Shown one piece after another: positions 33,360-44,128 of a stretch of 64,000 nucleotides of DNA; within the stretch, counting starts at the first letter, position 1, and every line of letters starts with the position of its first letter. The notes beneath the pieces are model-generated. The model did not search any database. It was given only the letters and a program-made list of their open reading frames with translations, and was not told the DNA's origin. The translations under genes were made by a program, and so were the position numbers. Source of the DNA: Cellulomonas cellasea (lineage in GTDB: Bacteria; Actinomycetota; Actinomycetes; Actinomycetales; Cellulomonadaceae); assembly GCF_006538745.1 (NCBI RefSeq), contig NZ_BJLR01000016.1:248001-312000 (forward strand), in the 5' to 3' direction.

Positions 33360-34133
33360 TCACACGCGCGCGACGAGGTCCGCGATCGAGTCGAGCACGT
33401 GGCTGGGCCGGAAGGGGAACTTCGCGATGTCCTCGCGCCGGGTCGAGCCGGTCAGCACGAGGAAGGTCTGGAGCCCGGCCTCGATGCCCGCGACGACGTC
33501 GGTGTCCATCCGGTCGCCGATCATGGCGGTGGTCTCCGAGTGCGCGTCGATGCGGTTGAGCGCCGAGCGGAACATCATCGGGTTCGGCTTGCCGACGAAG
33601 TACGGCTTGCGCCCGGTCGCGGCGGTGATCATCGCGGCGACCGCGCCCGTCGCGGGGAGGTCGCCCTCGGCGCTGGGCCCGGTCACGTCGGGGTTCGTCG
33701 CGATGAAGCGGGCGCCGCCCTTGATGAGCCGGATCGCGCGCGTGATGGCGTCGAACGAGTACGTGCGGGTCTCGCCGAGCACGACGTAGTCGGGGTCCGT
33801 GTCGGTGAGCGTGTACCCGACGTCGCGCAGCGCGCCCGTCATGCCGTCCTCGCCGATGACGTACGCGCTGCCCTCGGGGAGCTGGTCGAGCAGGAACTGC
33901 GCGGTCGCGAGCGCGGACGTCCAGATCGCCTCGGTCGGGACGTCGATGCCGGCCGCCGCGAGCCGGGCCTGCAGGTCGCCCGGCGTAAACATCGAGTTGT
34001 TCGTGAGGATGAGGAACGGCCGGCCGGCGTCGCGCAGGGCGCGCACGAAGTCGGCGGCGCCGGGCAGCGCGTCGCCCTCGTGGACGAGGACGCCGTCCAT
34101 GTCCGTGAGCCAGCTCTGGATCGTGCGGGTCAT
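33360..34133 (-). CDS. HAD-IIA (NagD-like) phosphatase
   Basis: A 257-residue HAD-superfamily hydrolase. Motif I reads WLTDMDGVL with the nucleophile Asp, motif II LILTNNS, Lys motif GKPNPMMFRSAL and motif IV IGDRMDTD. The cap insertion between motifs II and III fits the NagD/PNPase-like branch that dephosphorylates nucleotides or sugar phosphates. ATG 34133 follows GAGGGGG. It is separated by about 60 bp from dedA on the same strand, and by 113 bp from the RsbW-like gene. Confidence 0.9.
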   Translation of the reverse strand: MTRTIQSWLTDMDGVLVHEGDALPGAADFVRALRDAGRPFLILTNNSMFTPGDLQARLAAAGIDVPTEAIWTSALATAQFLLDQLPEGSAYVIGEDGMTGALRDVGYTLTDTDPDYVVLGETRTYSFDAITRAIRLIKGGARFIATNPDVTGPSAEGDLPATGAVAAMITAATGRKPYFVGKPNPMMFRSALNRIDAHSETTAMIGDRMDTDVVAGIEAGLQTFLVLTGSTRREDIAKFPFRPSHVLDSIADLVARV

Positions 34134-34194
34134 CGCGGTCCCCCTCGGGTCGTGCGGGTCGACGCGCGGGCCGGTGCACGGCCCGTGCCGCGGG

Positions 34195-34938
34195 TCACTC
34201 CCCGGCGATGTCCTCGCGGGCCACGCGGGCGCGCTCCTCGGGCTCGTCGTAGCGCTCGTCGCGCTTCTTGCTGCGGGCGCGGAGCAGCTCGACGACGATC
34301 GGGACCACGGAGATGCCGACGATCGCGACGAGGATGAGCTCGATGTTGTCCTTGACGAACGTGACGTTGCCGAGGAAGTAGCCGAGCACCGTGACCCCGA
34401 CGCCCCACAGCAGCGCGCCGACGACGTTGTACGAGACGAAGGTGCGGTACTTCATGTTGCCGACGCCGGCCGCGACGGGCGCGTAGGTCCGCACGAACGG
34501 CACGAAGCGCGCGACGATGATCGTGCGGCCGCCGTACTTGTCGAAGTAGGCGTAGGTCTGGTCGATGTACGACTGCTTGAAGAACCGCGAGTCGGGCTTG
34601 CTGAAGATCTTGGGGCCGGCCTTGCGGCCGATGAAGAACGCGACCTGGTCGCCGACGAACGCCGCCAGGAACAGCGCGAGGCACAGGGCCCACAGCGGCA
34701 CGGAGATCTCGTCCTGCGCGACGAGCATGCCCGCAGTGAACAGCAGCGAGTCCCCGGGCAGGAACGGGAACAGCAGCCCCGTCTCGATGAAGACGACCAC
34801 GACCACGCCGATGAGCGCGTAGGCGCCGAACGAGCGGATCAGGTGGTCGGCGTCGAGGAAGTCCGGGCCGATGGCCGGCACGGCTCCGCCGGCCAGCACA
34901 GCAGCGGACACGGTCGCGTCGAGGGCAGCGGTGAGCAC
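34195..34938 (-). CDS. DedA-family (VTT-domain) membrane protein
   Basis: A 247-residue integral membrane protein with the DedA hallmarks: FLPGDSLLFTAGML, a central GDQVAFFIGRKAG loop, and F(V/I)RTYAPVAAGVGNM followed by reentrant hydrophobic segments. DedA proteins help flip or recycle membrane lipids (including undecaprenyl phosphate) and depend on the proton gradient. The charged C-terminal tail is cytosolic. GTG 34938 is preceded by both GGAG and a TACCCT box 7 nt away. A dedA gene also lies beside fba in mycobacteria, which agrees with the local synteny. Confidence 0.92.
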   Translation of the reverse strand: MLTAALDATVSAAVLAGGAVPAIGPDFLDADHLIRSFGAYALIGVVVVVFIETGLLFPFLPGDSLLFTAGMLVAQDEISVPLWALCLALFLAAFVGDQVAFFIGRKAGPKIFSKPDSRFFKQSYIDQTYAYFDKYGGRTIIVARFVPFVRTYAPVAAGVGNMKYRTFVSYNVVGALLWGVGVTVLGYFLGNVTFVKDNIELILVAIVGISVVPIVVELLRARSKKRDERYDEPEERARVAREDIAGE

Positions 34939-35134
34939 GTGCTCCAGGGTACGGGGCGCACGTGGAGCGGCGTGGCGGGCCCGGTGACGGGGTCGTGCAC
35001 GGACCCGCGCCGACGAAGGGATTGCGCTTTCCCACAGCGCGTGGAACGGTGAGCGGCAGCGCCGACGGCGACGTGCGGACCCCGCCGCACGGGTCCTCCC
35101 GCGCGCTTCCGGACCGAGACAAGGGAGTCTCCGC

Positions 35135-36571
35135 ATGCAGCTCGACGCACCGTCCCGACCTTCCCCCGCGCGTGCGCCCCGCACCCGCGGAGCCCGCCTC
35201 GCGGCCGTCGTCGCGGTGGGCACCGTCGCCCTGACGACCCTCACCGTCGCCCCGGCACAGGCGGCCGACGCCGGCACCGACCACCGCCCGCCCCACCGTC
35301 AGGGCCGCGACCTCGGCCGCGAGGTGCTCGCCGACCGCGACGGCTGGGCCGCGGCGAACGGCGGCACGACCGGCGGCTCGACCGCCGACGCGGCGCACGT
35401 GTTCACCGTCCGCACCTGGGCCGAGCTGCGGGCCGCGCTCGGCGGCACCGCCGCCCGGACCGACACCACGCCGCGGATCATCTACGTCGAGGGCACGATC
35501 GACGCCTTCGAGCGGGACGGCGGCGTGCGCCTGACGTGCGAGGACATCGCCGCGCGCGTGCCCGTGGGCGGCGACCCGGCCACCACGTTCTCGATGGACG
35601 ACTACATCGCCGCCTACGACCCCGCCGTGTGGGGCCGCGTCGACCCCGCCGGTCCGCTCGAGGAGGCCCGTGCCGCCGCCGCCGCGCTCCAGGCCAAGGA
35701 GACGCAGCAGCACGTCGGCTCCAACGTCACGATCGTCGGGCTCGGGGAGGAGGCGCGGATCGTCGGCGCGAACATCCGCGTGCGCGACTCCCGCAACGTC
35801 ATCCTGCGCAACCTCACGTTCTCCGACGCGTACGACTGCTTCCCGCAGTGGGACCCGACCGACGGCGCGACCGGCAACTGGAACTCCGAGTACGACAACG
35901 TCACGGTCATGAACGCCACCAACGTGTGGGTCGCGAACAGCACGTTCGACGACGGCGACCACCCCAACGGCTCGCTCCCCGAGATCTTCGGCCGCACGTT
36001 CGAGATCCACGACGGCATGCTCGACGTCACCAACAGCGCGAACTACGTGACGATCTCCTACAACCGGTTCCTCAACCACGACAAGACGATCCTCATCGGC
36101 TCGTCGAACAACCGCCCCGCGGACGTCGGGACCCTCAAGGTCACGGTGCACCACAACCTGTTCGAGGGCATCGGGCAGCGCGCCCCGCGCGTGCGCTACG
36201 GCCAGGTGCACGTCTACAACAACCTGTACGTCCAGGCCGAGGACGACGACGACCTGTTCGAGTACTACTGGGGCCCGGGCGTCGAGTCCTCGCTGTACGT
36301 CGAGAACAACGCGATCAAGCTCCAGGAGGGCACGACCGCCGCGCAGGTCCTGACGAACTGGGGCGCGACGCGGTTCACCGAGAAGGGCACGTGGGTCGAC
36401 GGCCGGCCCGTGAGCGTGCTCGACGCGTTCGTCGCGGCGGGCGGCACCCCGTTCGCGTCCGACGCCGGCTGGACGCCCGAGTACGTCCGGCACGTCGACC
36501 CGACGAACCGGGTCGCGAGCATCGTGCGCAAGGAGGCCGGCGCCGGCCGGTACTTCGAGAAGCGGTCCTGA
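35135..36571 (+). CDS. Secreted pectate lyase family (PL1-type) enzyme
   Basis: The 478-residue protein has a signal peptide (1-43, cleaved after AQA) and a right-handed beta-helix. Conserved features of PL1 are visible: SNVTIVGLG, DAYDCFPQWDP, DGMLDVTNSANYVTISYNRF (calcium Asp) and KVTVHHNLFEGIGQRAPRVRYGQVHVYNN, where the RxPR-like Arg is catalytic. It cleaves de-esterified pectin by beta-elimination outside the cell. Six Cys-poor core strands and an Asp-rich loop (EDDDDLFEYY) are as in Bacillus and Streptomyces homologues. It is monocistronic, with a strong terminator; no other pectin genes are nearby. It adds to the plant-polymer theme. Confidence 0.9.
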   Translation: MQLDAPSRPSPARAPRTRGARLAAVVAVGTVALTTLTVAPAQAADAGTDHRPPHRQGRDLGREVLADRDGWAAANGGTTGGSTADAAHVFTVRTWAELRAALGGTAARTDTTPRIIYVEGTIDAFERDGGVRLTCEDIAARVPVGGDPATTFSMDDYIAAYDPAVWGRVDPAGPLEEARAAAAALQAKETQQHVGSNVTIVGLGEEARIVGANIRVRDSRNVILRNLTFSDAYDCFPQWDPTDGATGNWNSEYDNVTVMNATNVWVANSTFDDGDHPNGSLPEIFGRTFEIHDGMLDVTNSANYVTISYNRFLNHDKTILIGSSNNRPADVGTLKVTVHHNLFEGIGQRAPRVRYGQVHVYNNLYVQAEDDDDLFEYYWGPGVESSLYVENNAIKLQEGTTAAQVLTNWGATRFTEKGTWVDGRPVSVLDAFVAAGGTPFASDAGWTPEYVRHVDPTNRVASIVRKEAGAGRYFEKRS

Positions 36572-36590
36572 CCGGCAGCGCACCGGCCCT

Positions 36591-36629
36591 GCGCCCGGCG
36601 TCCCCCCTGCGGGGGGCGGCGCCGGGCGC
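36591..36629 (+). terminator. Terminator after the pectate lyase gene
   Basis: A 10-bp outer stem (36591-36600 with 36620-36629) plus an inner CCCCCC/GGGGGG stem form a long GC hairpin 20 nt after the stop. Confidence 0.75.
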
Positions 36630-36677
36630 TCGTGCGTCCGCCCGTCCTGCTGTGCTCCGACCGCCGGGGCCGTCGCC

Positions 36678-36683
36678 GAGGAT
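36678..36683 (+). promoter_or_regulatory. -10 box (GAGGAT), leaderless start at 36690
   Basis: GAGGAT lies 6 nt before GTG 36690, with no ribosome site in between. Confidence 0.4.
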
Positions 36684-36689
36684 GGTGCC

Positions 36690-37448
36690 GTGACGACCGG
36701 CTCGCAGGACCCGACCCCCGCACCCGCGCGCGACCAGGCGCCCGACGCGGTGCCCGACGACGCCCGGGACCCCGAACCGCAGGACGGCGTCGGCGTCGGA
36801 CCGTGGCCCGGCGGCCCCGACGCGTGGCCCGACCTCGCCGGGCCCGACGGCCGCCCGCGCTACGACCCCGAGCTGCTCGCGCACGGCGACCGGCGCAACG
36901 TCGTCGACCGCTACCGGTACTGGGCCCTCGACGCGATCGTCGCGGACCTCGACACCCGGCGGCACCCGTTCCACGTGGCCGTCGAGAACTGGGCCCACGA
37001 CCTCAACATCGGGTCGGTCGTGCGCACCGCGAACGCGTTCGCCGCCGCCGAGGTGCACATCGTCGGCCGCCGCCGCTGGAACCGCCGCGGCGCGATGGTC
37101 ACCGACCGGTACCAGCACGTGCGCCACCACCCCACCGTCGAGGACCTGCTGGCCTGGGCGTCGACCGCGGGGCCGGACGGCGGCGCGCTGCCCGTGCTCG
37201 GCGTCGACAACCTGCCGGGCTCGGTCGCGCTCGAGGGGTACCCGCTGCCGCGCGCGTGCGTGCTCGTCTTCGGGCAGGAGTCCGTCGGGCTGTCGGACGC
37301 CGCGCGGGCGGGCGTCCAGGACGTGCTGCACATCGCCCAGTTCGGCTCGACGCGGTCCATCAACGCGGGCGCCGCGGCCGCGATCGCCATGCACGCGTGG
37401 GTCGTGCAGCACGCCGGTCCGCCTCCGGACGCCGCGTCCGCTGGGTAG
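36690..37448 (+). CDS. TrmH/SpoU-family RNA 2'-O-methyltransferase
   Basis: The 252-residue SPOUT enzyme has three knot motifs: NIGSVVRTANAF (motif 1), FGQESVGLSDAA (motif 2) and IAQFGSTRSINAGAAAAIAM (motif 3, SAM-binding knot). It methylates a ribose in tRNA or rRNA; the target is not defined by sequence. About 60 N-terminal residues are acidic and disordered. The gene sits directly before fba, as in other actinobacteria. GTG 36690 was chosen because it is the leaderless start position and gives no other plausible site. Confidence 0.9.
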   Translation: MTTGSQDPTPAPARDQAPDAVPDDARDPEPQDGVGVGPWPGGPDAWPDLAGPDGRPRYDPELLAHGDRRNVVDRYRYWALDAIVADLDTRRHPFHVAVENWAHDLNIGSVVRTANAFAAAEVHIVGRRRWNRRGAMVTDRYQHVRHHPTVEDLLAWASTAGPDGGALPVLGVDNLPGSVALEGYPLPRACVLVFGQESVGLSDAARAGVQDVLHIAQFGSTRSINAGAAAAIAMHAWVVQHAGPPPDAASAG

Positions 37449-37527
37449 GACGTCCCGGCGCTGCCGGTAGGAGGACGTGCCAGACTCGGGGGGAAGCACA
37501 CCCCTCTACACGCAGGAGATGCCCGCG

Positions 37528-38547
<1,020 letters not shown>

Positions 38548-38585
38548 GCCTTGCGCCCAGCAGCCTGAGTACCACCTGACGGACC

Positions 38586-38627
38586 GAGGGCCCGGGACCG
38601 ACGCGATCGCGTCGGCCCCGGGCCCTC
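38586..38627 (+). terminator. Very strong terminator after fba
   Basis: An 11-bp outer stem (38586-38596 with 38617-38627) and an 8-bp inner stem (38598-38605 with 38608-38615) form an almost perfect 42-nt hairpin starting 38 nt after the stop. Confidence 0.8.
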
Positions 38628-38757
38628 GTCGTGCGTGCGTGCGGCACGTCCCCGACGACCCCGACGACCCCCGGCGACCCGGGCGTCCCGACCGACGACG
38701 CGCGAGAGCCCGGTCGCGCGCGGGCGACCGGGCCTCCGGTGTGCGGGGTGCGGCGGG

Positions 38758-39234
38758 TCAGGCCGTCGTGTCGGGGGACGTCCCGCCCGTGTCGGGCACC
38801 GCCTCGAACGCCGTCGCCGAGTCGTCCTCGACGACCTCGAGCAGCTCGCCGATGCGCGTGACCTCGAGCAGGAACCGCACCGTCGGCGGCACCCGGAGGA
38901 GCTGCACGGGGTGCTGGCTGCGGATCGCGAGGCGCGCGAGGAACGCGACGCCCGACGAGTCCATGAACGTGACGTGGTGCGTGTCGACCTCGATCGGCAG
39001 GCCGACCTCCTCGGCCTCCGTGGTGGCCTCCTGGAGGTCCGGGCCGAGGTCCGCGTCGACCTCGCCGGACAGCACGATGCGCGTGCGGTCCGCTCCGAGG
39101 ATCACGTGCACCGCGCCCGGCTCGCCGTTGACCGACGCGCTGCCCTGCAGGGGCGCGGTGGCTCCGTCCGAACCACCCGCGGGGTGGTGGTTCTCGACGG
39201 GCTCGTCCGGCCCCGGGCTGTTACCGTCGCGCAC
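38758..39234 (-). CDS. STAS-domain anti-sigma-factor antagonist
   Basis: A 158-residue protein has an approximately 40-residue unstructured N-terminus and a STAS domain with the phosphorylation motif HVTFMDSSGVAFLAR, where the Ser is the kinase target. In the partner-switching scheme, the unphosphorylated form sequesters an anti-sigma factor. GTG 39234 is the start. The gene is divergent from the PAS-GAF-SpoIIE-HATPase protein, with 103 bp between the start codons, so the phosphatase is a likely regulator of this antagonist. Confidence 0.87.
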   Translation of the reverse strand: MRDGNSPGPDEPVENHHPAGGSDGATAPLQGSASVNGEPGAVHVILGADRTRIVLSGEVDADLGPDLQEATTEAEEVGLPIEVDTHHVTFMDSSGVAFLARLAIRSQHPVQLLRVPPTVRFLLEVTRIGELLEVVEDDSATAFEAVPDTGGTSPDTTA

Positions 39235-39337
39235 GATGCTCCTTCCCGGGTGAGGTCAGCCCTCGGGCCCCGAAATCACGCAGAGCCCGCGGCAAGTCGC
39301 GGGATACGTTCGGCACGCTAGACGATCGGAGGTGGTC

Positions 39338-41470
39338 GTGGTCAACTCCGGGACCACACAATCTCCACACACGCCCCTGGACGGGCTGCCCGCGGCGGCT
39401 CTCGCGGCGGTCGACGTGCCGGTGTTCATCACCGCCGACGAGGGTGGCGCGTGGCCGATCGTCTGGGTCAACGAGTCGTTCGTCCGCACGACCGGGTTCA
39501 CCGCGTCGCAGGTCATGGGCCGTGAACCGGGGATGCTGCGCTCGGCGACCACCGACGAGCAGGTCGTCGAGCAGCTGCGGGCGTCGATGCGCGCGGGGGT
39601 CGGGCGCACCGAGGTGCTGCGCGCCGAGGCCGCCGACGGTTCACCCTTCTGGGCACGCGTGTCCGTCTCGCCGATGCGCGACGCGGACACCGTGACGCAC
39701 TGGGTCGTCGTGCTCGTGGACGTGACCGAGCTCATGGACCGCGACGTCGAGCACGCGGCCCTCGTCGCGTCGGAGCGTCGCGAGCGCACGTCGCTCGGGC
39801 TCGTCGCGCAGGTCTCGGACCTGCTCATGGACATCGACGACCCGCACACGCTGCGGGAGATCGCCCGGCTCCTCGAGCGCGGCCTCGTGCGCTGGGCGTC
39901 CTTCTACCTCAACGACGGCGGCCTGCGGGCGGTCGACGGCGTCGACGCGGGCTCCGCGCCGACCGGGCGCGGCACCCGCCACGGCAACGTCCCGCCGGAC
40001 CAGGTGGAAATCGACCGGGCGCCCGACGCGGACCCCGTGCAGCAGATGCTCGACGGGGAGCGCGAGGGGCCGTACGAGCTCGCGCTGCGCAGCGACCGGC
40101 CGGCGACGAGCGCGTCCGGCTGGCTCGCGCGCCGCCTCGGCACGTCTGCGACCGGCGCGACGACGGACCGGGACCGGTTGCCCGACGACGTGGCGAGCGT
40201 CGTGCTGCTGCCCGTGCCGGGCCGCCGCCGGGTCCTCGGACTGCTCGCGGTCGTGCCGCGCACGGGCGCGGGCGTCGACGTGCTCGACGAGGCGACGCTC
40301 ACGGTGCTCACCCTGACCGTGCGCCGGGTCGGCCTCGCGGTCGACAACGTGCGCCTCTACGCCCGGGAGCACCGCCTCGCGGAGACGCTGCAGCGCGCGA
40401 TGCTCCCCGAGCAGGCCGAGGTCGACGGGCTCGACGTGTGGACGTACTACGCGCCGAACTCCGAGCACGCCCAGGTGGGCGGCGACTGGTACGACGTGCT
40501 GCAGGTCGCCCCGGACGTCGTCGGCGTCGTCATCGGGGACGTCGTCGGGCACGACGTCGAGGCGGCGGCCGCGATGGGCCAGCTCCGCTCGGTCGTGCGC
40601 TCCTCCGTGTACGAGGAGGCCGAGCCGGGCGCGGTGCTCTCGCGCGTCGACAAGCTCGTCGCCGGGATGCGCGTGCCGCGGCCCGCGGGTCTGGTGCTGA
40701 CGACGATGCGCCGGCACGGCGACGGCTGGCGCGTCGCGTACTCCCGCGCCGGGCACCTGCCGGCACTGCACGTCCGGGGCGGTGAGGTCACGAGGCTGTC
40801 CGGCGCGGGCGGGCCGCTCATCGGGTTCGGGCGCGCGCCGCGCGAGAGCGCGTGGACCGACGTGCTTCCCGGCGACTTCCTCGTCTTCTACACCGACGGG
40901 CTCATCGAGCGGCGCGACCGCTCGCTGCGGCAGGGCGTGGAGTCCCTCACCGAGGTCGCCGGGAGCATCACCGCGCTCGACGCGGCCGGCATCGGCGAGG
41001 AGGTGCTCTCGCGCCTCGCCGACAGCCCCGAGGACGACGTCGCGGTCGTCGTCGTGCGCGTGCCCGGGCCCGACGACGAGACGCGGCGCTCGGGCAGCCC
41101 GCGCGTGCGGCGCTGGGTCCTGCCCGGGGAGCCCGCGTCGATCGGGCGGGCTCGGCACGCGGTGCTGCGGACCGCGCGCGCGTGGGACCTCGCGGGGGTC
41201 GGGCACGCCGAGCTCGTCGTCTCCGAGCTCGTGGCGAACGCCGTCCTGCACGGCTGGGGGCAGGTGCAGCTGCGCCTCTACGACACCGGCGACGGGCTGC
41301 GGATCGAGGTCGAGGACTCCAACCCGACGCCGCCCGTGACGACCGACGGCCACCCGGGGCGCATCGGGGGCTTCGGGATGCAGATCGTCGAGCGGCTCGC
41401 CGACTGGGGCTGGCGTCCGGCGCGCGGCGGCAAGCTCGTGTGGGCGAAGGTCCGCGACTCGCGGCGCTGA
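39338..41470 (+). CDS. PAS-GAF-SpoIIE phosphatase with C-terminal HATPase domain
   Basis: The 710-residue cytosolic protein combines a PAS sensor (about 10-130; WVNESFVRTTGFTASQVMG), a GAF-like domain (about 150-345), a SpoIIE phosphatase (about 350-575; VGGDWYDVLQ, GDVVGHDVEAAAAMGQLR, GLVLTTM, SRAGHLPA, DDVAVVVV) and an RsbW-like HATPase (about 590-708; SELVANAVLHG and GGFGMQIVERL). One chain therefore carries both antagonist phosphatase and kinase or anti-sigma activities. GTG 39338 follows GGAGG with 5-nt spacing. Two STAS genes flank it, divergent and convergent, and are likely substrates. Confidence 0.9.
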   Translation: MVNSGTTQSPHTPLDGLPAAALAAVDVPVFITADEGGAWPIVWVNESFVRTTGFTASQVMGREPGMLRSATTDEQVVEQLRASMRAGVGRTEVLRAEAADGSPFWARVSVSPMRDADTVTHWVVVLVDVTELMDRDVEHAALVASERRERTSLGLVAQVSDLLMDIDDPHTLREIARLLERGLVRWASFYLNDGGLRAVDGVDAGSAPTGRGTRHGNVPPDQVEIDRAPDADPVQQMLDGEREGPYELALRSDRPATSASGWLARRLGTSATGATTDRDRLPDDVASVVLLPVPGRRRVLGLLAVVPRTGAGVDVLDEATLTVLTLTVRRVGLAVDNVRLYAREHRLAETLQRAMLPEQAEVDGLDVWTYYAPNSEHAQVGGDWYDVLQVAPDVVGVVIGDVVGHDVEAAAAMGQLRSVVRSSVYEEAEPGAVLSRVDKLVAGMRVPRPAGLVLTTMRRHGDGWRVAYSRAGHLPALHVRGGEVTRLSGAGGPLIGFGRAPRESAWTDVLPGDFLVFYTDGLIERRDRSLRQGVESLTEVAGSITALDAAGIGEEVLSRLADSPEDDVAVVVVRVPGPDDETRRSGSPRVRRWVLPGEPASIGRARHAVLRTARAWDLAGVGHAELVVSELVANAVLHGWGQVQLRLYDTGDGLRIEVEDSNPTPPVTTDGHPGRIGGFGMQIVERLADWGWRPARGGKLVWAKVRDSRR

Positions 41471-41580
41471 CGGGGCTGCTGTCCCGGCGCCGCTGCGTCG
41501 GGCGGGCGAATGCCGGCAGACCTGCCGCGTCGGGCGGGCGGACGACGACGACCCGGCCGCGTCCGGCGCGTGAACGGCGA

Positions 41581-41610
41581 CGGACCCGCCGCAGAGCTGC
41601 GACGGGTCCG
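41581..41610. terminator. Hairpin between convergent phosphatase and STAS genes
   Basis: Arms 41581-41593 and 41598-41610 pair at 12 of 13 positions around a GAGC loop and may end both transcripts. Confidence 0.6.
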
Positions 41611-41632
41611 GGCGAGCGGGGTGGTGCGGGGG

Positions 41633-42034
41633 TCAGGCCGAGGGCGTCGAGCCCGTGCCGGCGGGGCGCTGGAAGCCCGACTCCTGCTTGGTGTGGCTGC
41701 ACGTGTCCTCGACGCGGAACAGGTCGAGCGCGCCGCAGACCTCGAGCACGAACAGGTCGCGCGCGTCGGCCCCGCGCAGGACGGTCGCACCGCCCCGGCT
41801 GCGGGACGAGTCGGCGAGTGTGATGAGGAACGCGGCGCCGGTCGAGTCCATGAACGTCACGCCGCACATGTCGATGACGAGGAGCTGGCGGCGCAGGCCC
41901 ACGACGCGCGCGGCGATCTCGGGGAACCGGTCGCGTTCGGCGAGATCGAGGTCCCCGTCGATCACGAGCGTGGTCGAGGTGGGGGAGCTCGAGATCTCGA
42001 TCATGGCCATCCCGGGAGAAGGGTCGGTGGGCAT
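41633..42034 (-). CDS. STAS-domain anti-sigma-factor antagonist (second)
   Basis: A 133-residue STAS protein with the motif VTFMDSTGAAFLITL (phospho-Ser) and CDs typical of RsbV/SpoIIAA. A Cys-containing C-terminal tail (VEDTCSHTKQES) is not usual for RsbV. ATG 42034 gives a 9-residue leader before MAMIEIS; ATG at 42010 is an alternative. It is convergent with the PAS-GAF-SpoIIE-HATPase gene, which likely dephosphorylates it. It is divergent from the DUF3151 gene. Confidence 0.85.
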   Translation of the reverse strand: MPTDPSPGMAMIEISSSPTSTTLVIDGDLDLAERDRFPEIAARVVGLRRQLLVIDMCGVTFMDSTGAAFLITLADSSRSRGGATVLRGADARDLFVLEVCGALDLFRVEDTCSHTKQESGFQRPAGTGSTPSA

Positions 42035-42118
42035 GCTGACTGTAACCACCGTCCAGGTGGCCCGCATTCCCAGGCTCGCGGCGCCGGCCGCGCCCACGCC
42101 GCGAGGTCGGCGGCCTGC

Positions 42119-42124
42119 GAGACT
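42119..42124 (+). promoter_or_regulatory. -10 box (GAGACT), leaderless start at 42131
   Basis: GAGACT precedes ATG 42131 by 6 nt. The match to TAnnnT is partial. Confidence 0.35.
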
Positions 42125-42130
42125 GGCCCG

Positions 42131-42556
42131 ATGAGCCACCAGAACCTCCTCGGGCCCGAGCCGACCCTCCTGCCGGCCGACGGCGCCGACGCCGACGCCC
42201 GCGCCGCGCTGCAGTCCGGCGCCGACCTGCGCGAGGCCGCACGGCGGAGCCCCGCGTCGTCGTACGCGTGGGCCCTGCTCGCCGAGCAGGCGCTGTCCGA
42301 GACCGGCGACCCCGTCGCGGCGTACGCCTTCGCGCGGACCGGCTACCACCGCGGGCTCGACGCGCTGCGCCGGGCGGGCTGGCGCGGCCAGGGCCCGGTG
42401 CCCGCCGACCACGAGCCCAACCAGGGCTTCCTGCGGGCGCTGCTCGCGCTGCACGAGGCGGCGGAGGCGATCGGCGAGGACGACGAGGCCGAGCGCTGCG
42501 CGCAGTTCCTGCGCGACTCCGGGACGTCGGCCGACGAGGTGTCGGGGCTGCGCTGA
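42131..42556 (+). CDS. DUF3151-family protein
   Basis: A 141-residue helical protein matches actinobacterial DUF3151: LLGPEPTLLP, SSYAWALLAEQAL, AYAFARTGYHRGLDALRRAGWRGQGPVP and EPNQGFLRALLAL. It has TPR-like helices and no membrane segment. The function is unknown, but the gene lies between fba and purA here as it does in mycobacteria, which marks it as part of the core actinobacterial neighbourhood. ATG 42131 is supported by the conserved N-terminus. Confidence 0.88.
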   Translation: MSHQNLLGPEPTLLPADGADADARAALQSGADLREAARRSPASSYAWALLAEQALSETGDPVAAYAFARTGYHRGLDALRRAGWRGQGPVPADHEPNQGFLRALLALHEAAEAIGEDDEAERCAQFLRDSGTSADEVSGLR

Positions 42557-42649
42557 CGCGGCACCGGACCCCGGCGCCGGTGTCCGCGCTGCCGCGACAC
42601 GGTGTCGGGAGACGGTCCCGGTCCGCGTCGTCGTGCCCGGCGAGCGTCC

Positions 42650-44078
<1,429 letters not shown>

Positions 44079-44116
44079 GCGGGCGAACGTCCGCCCCGAA
44101 CGGCCCGCGCGCCTGA

Positions 44117-44122
44117 GATGAT
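44117..44122 (+). promoter_or_regulatory. -10 box (GATGAT), leaderless start at 44129
   Basis: GATGAT is 6 nt before GTG 44129, in a 50-bp gap after purA. Confidence 0.4.
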
Positions 44123-44128
44123 CCGCGC

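Noticed and set aside
34990-35060. LacI-type operator before the pectate lyase gene
   Set aside because: A GCGC centre occurs, but the outer arms do not match each other enough.
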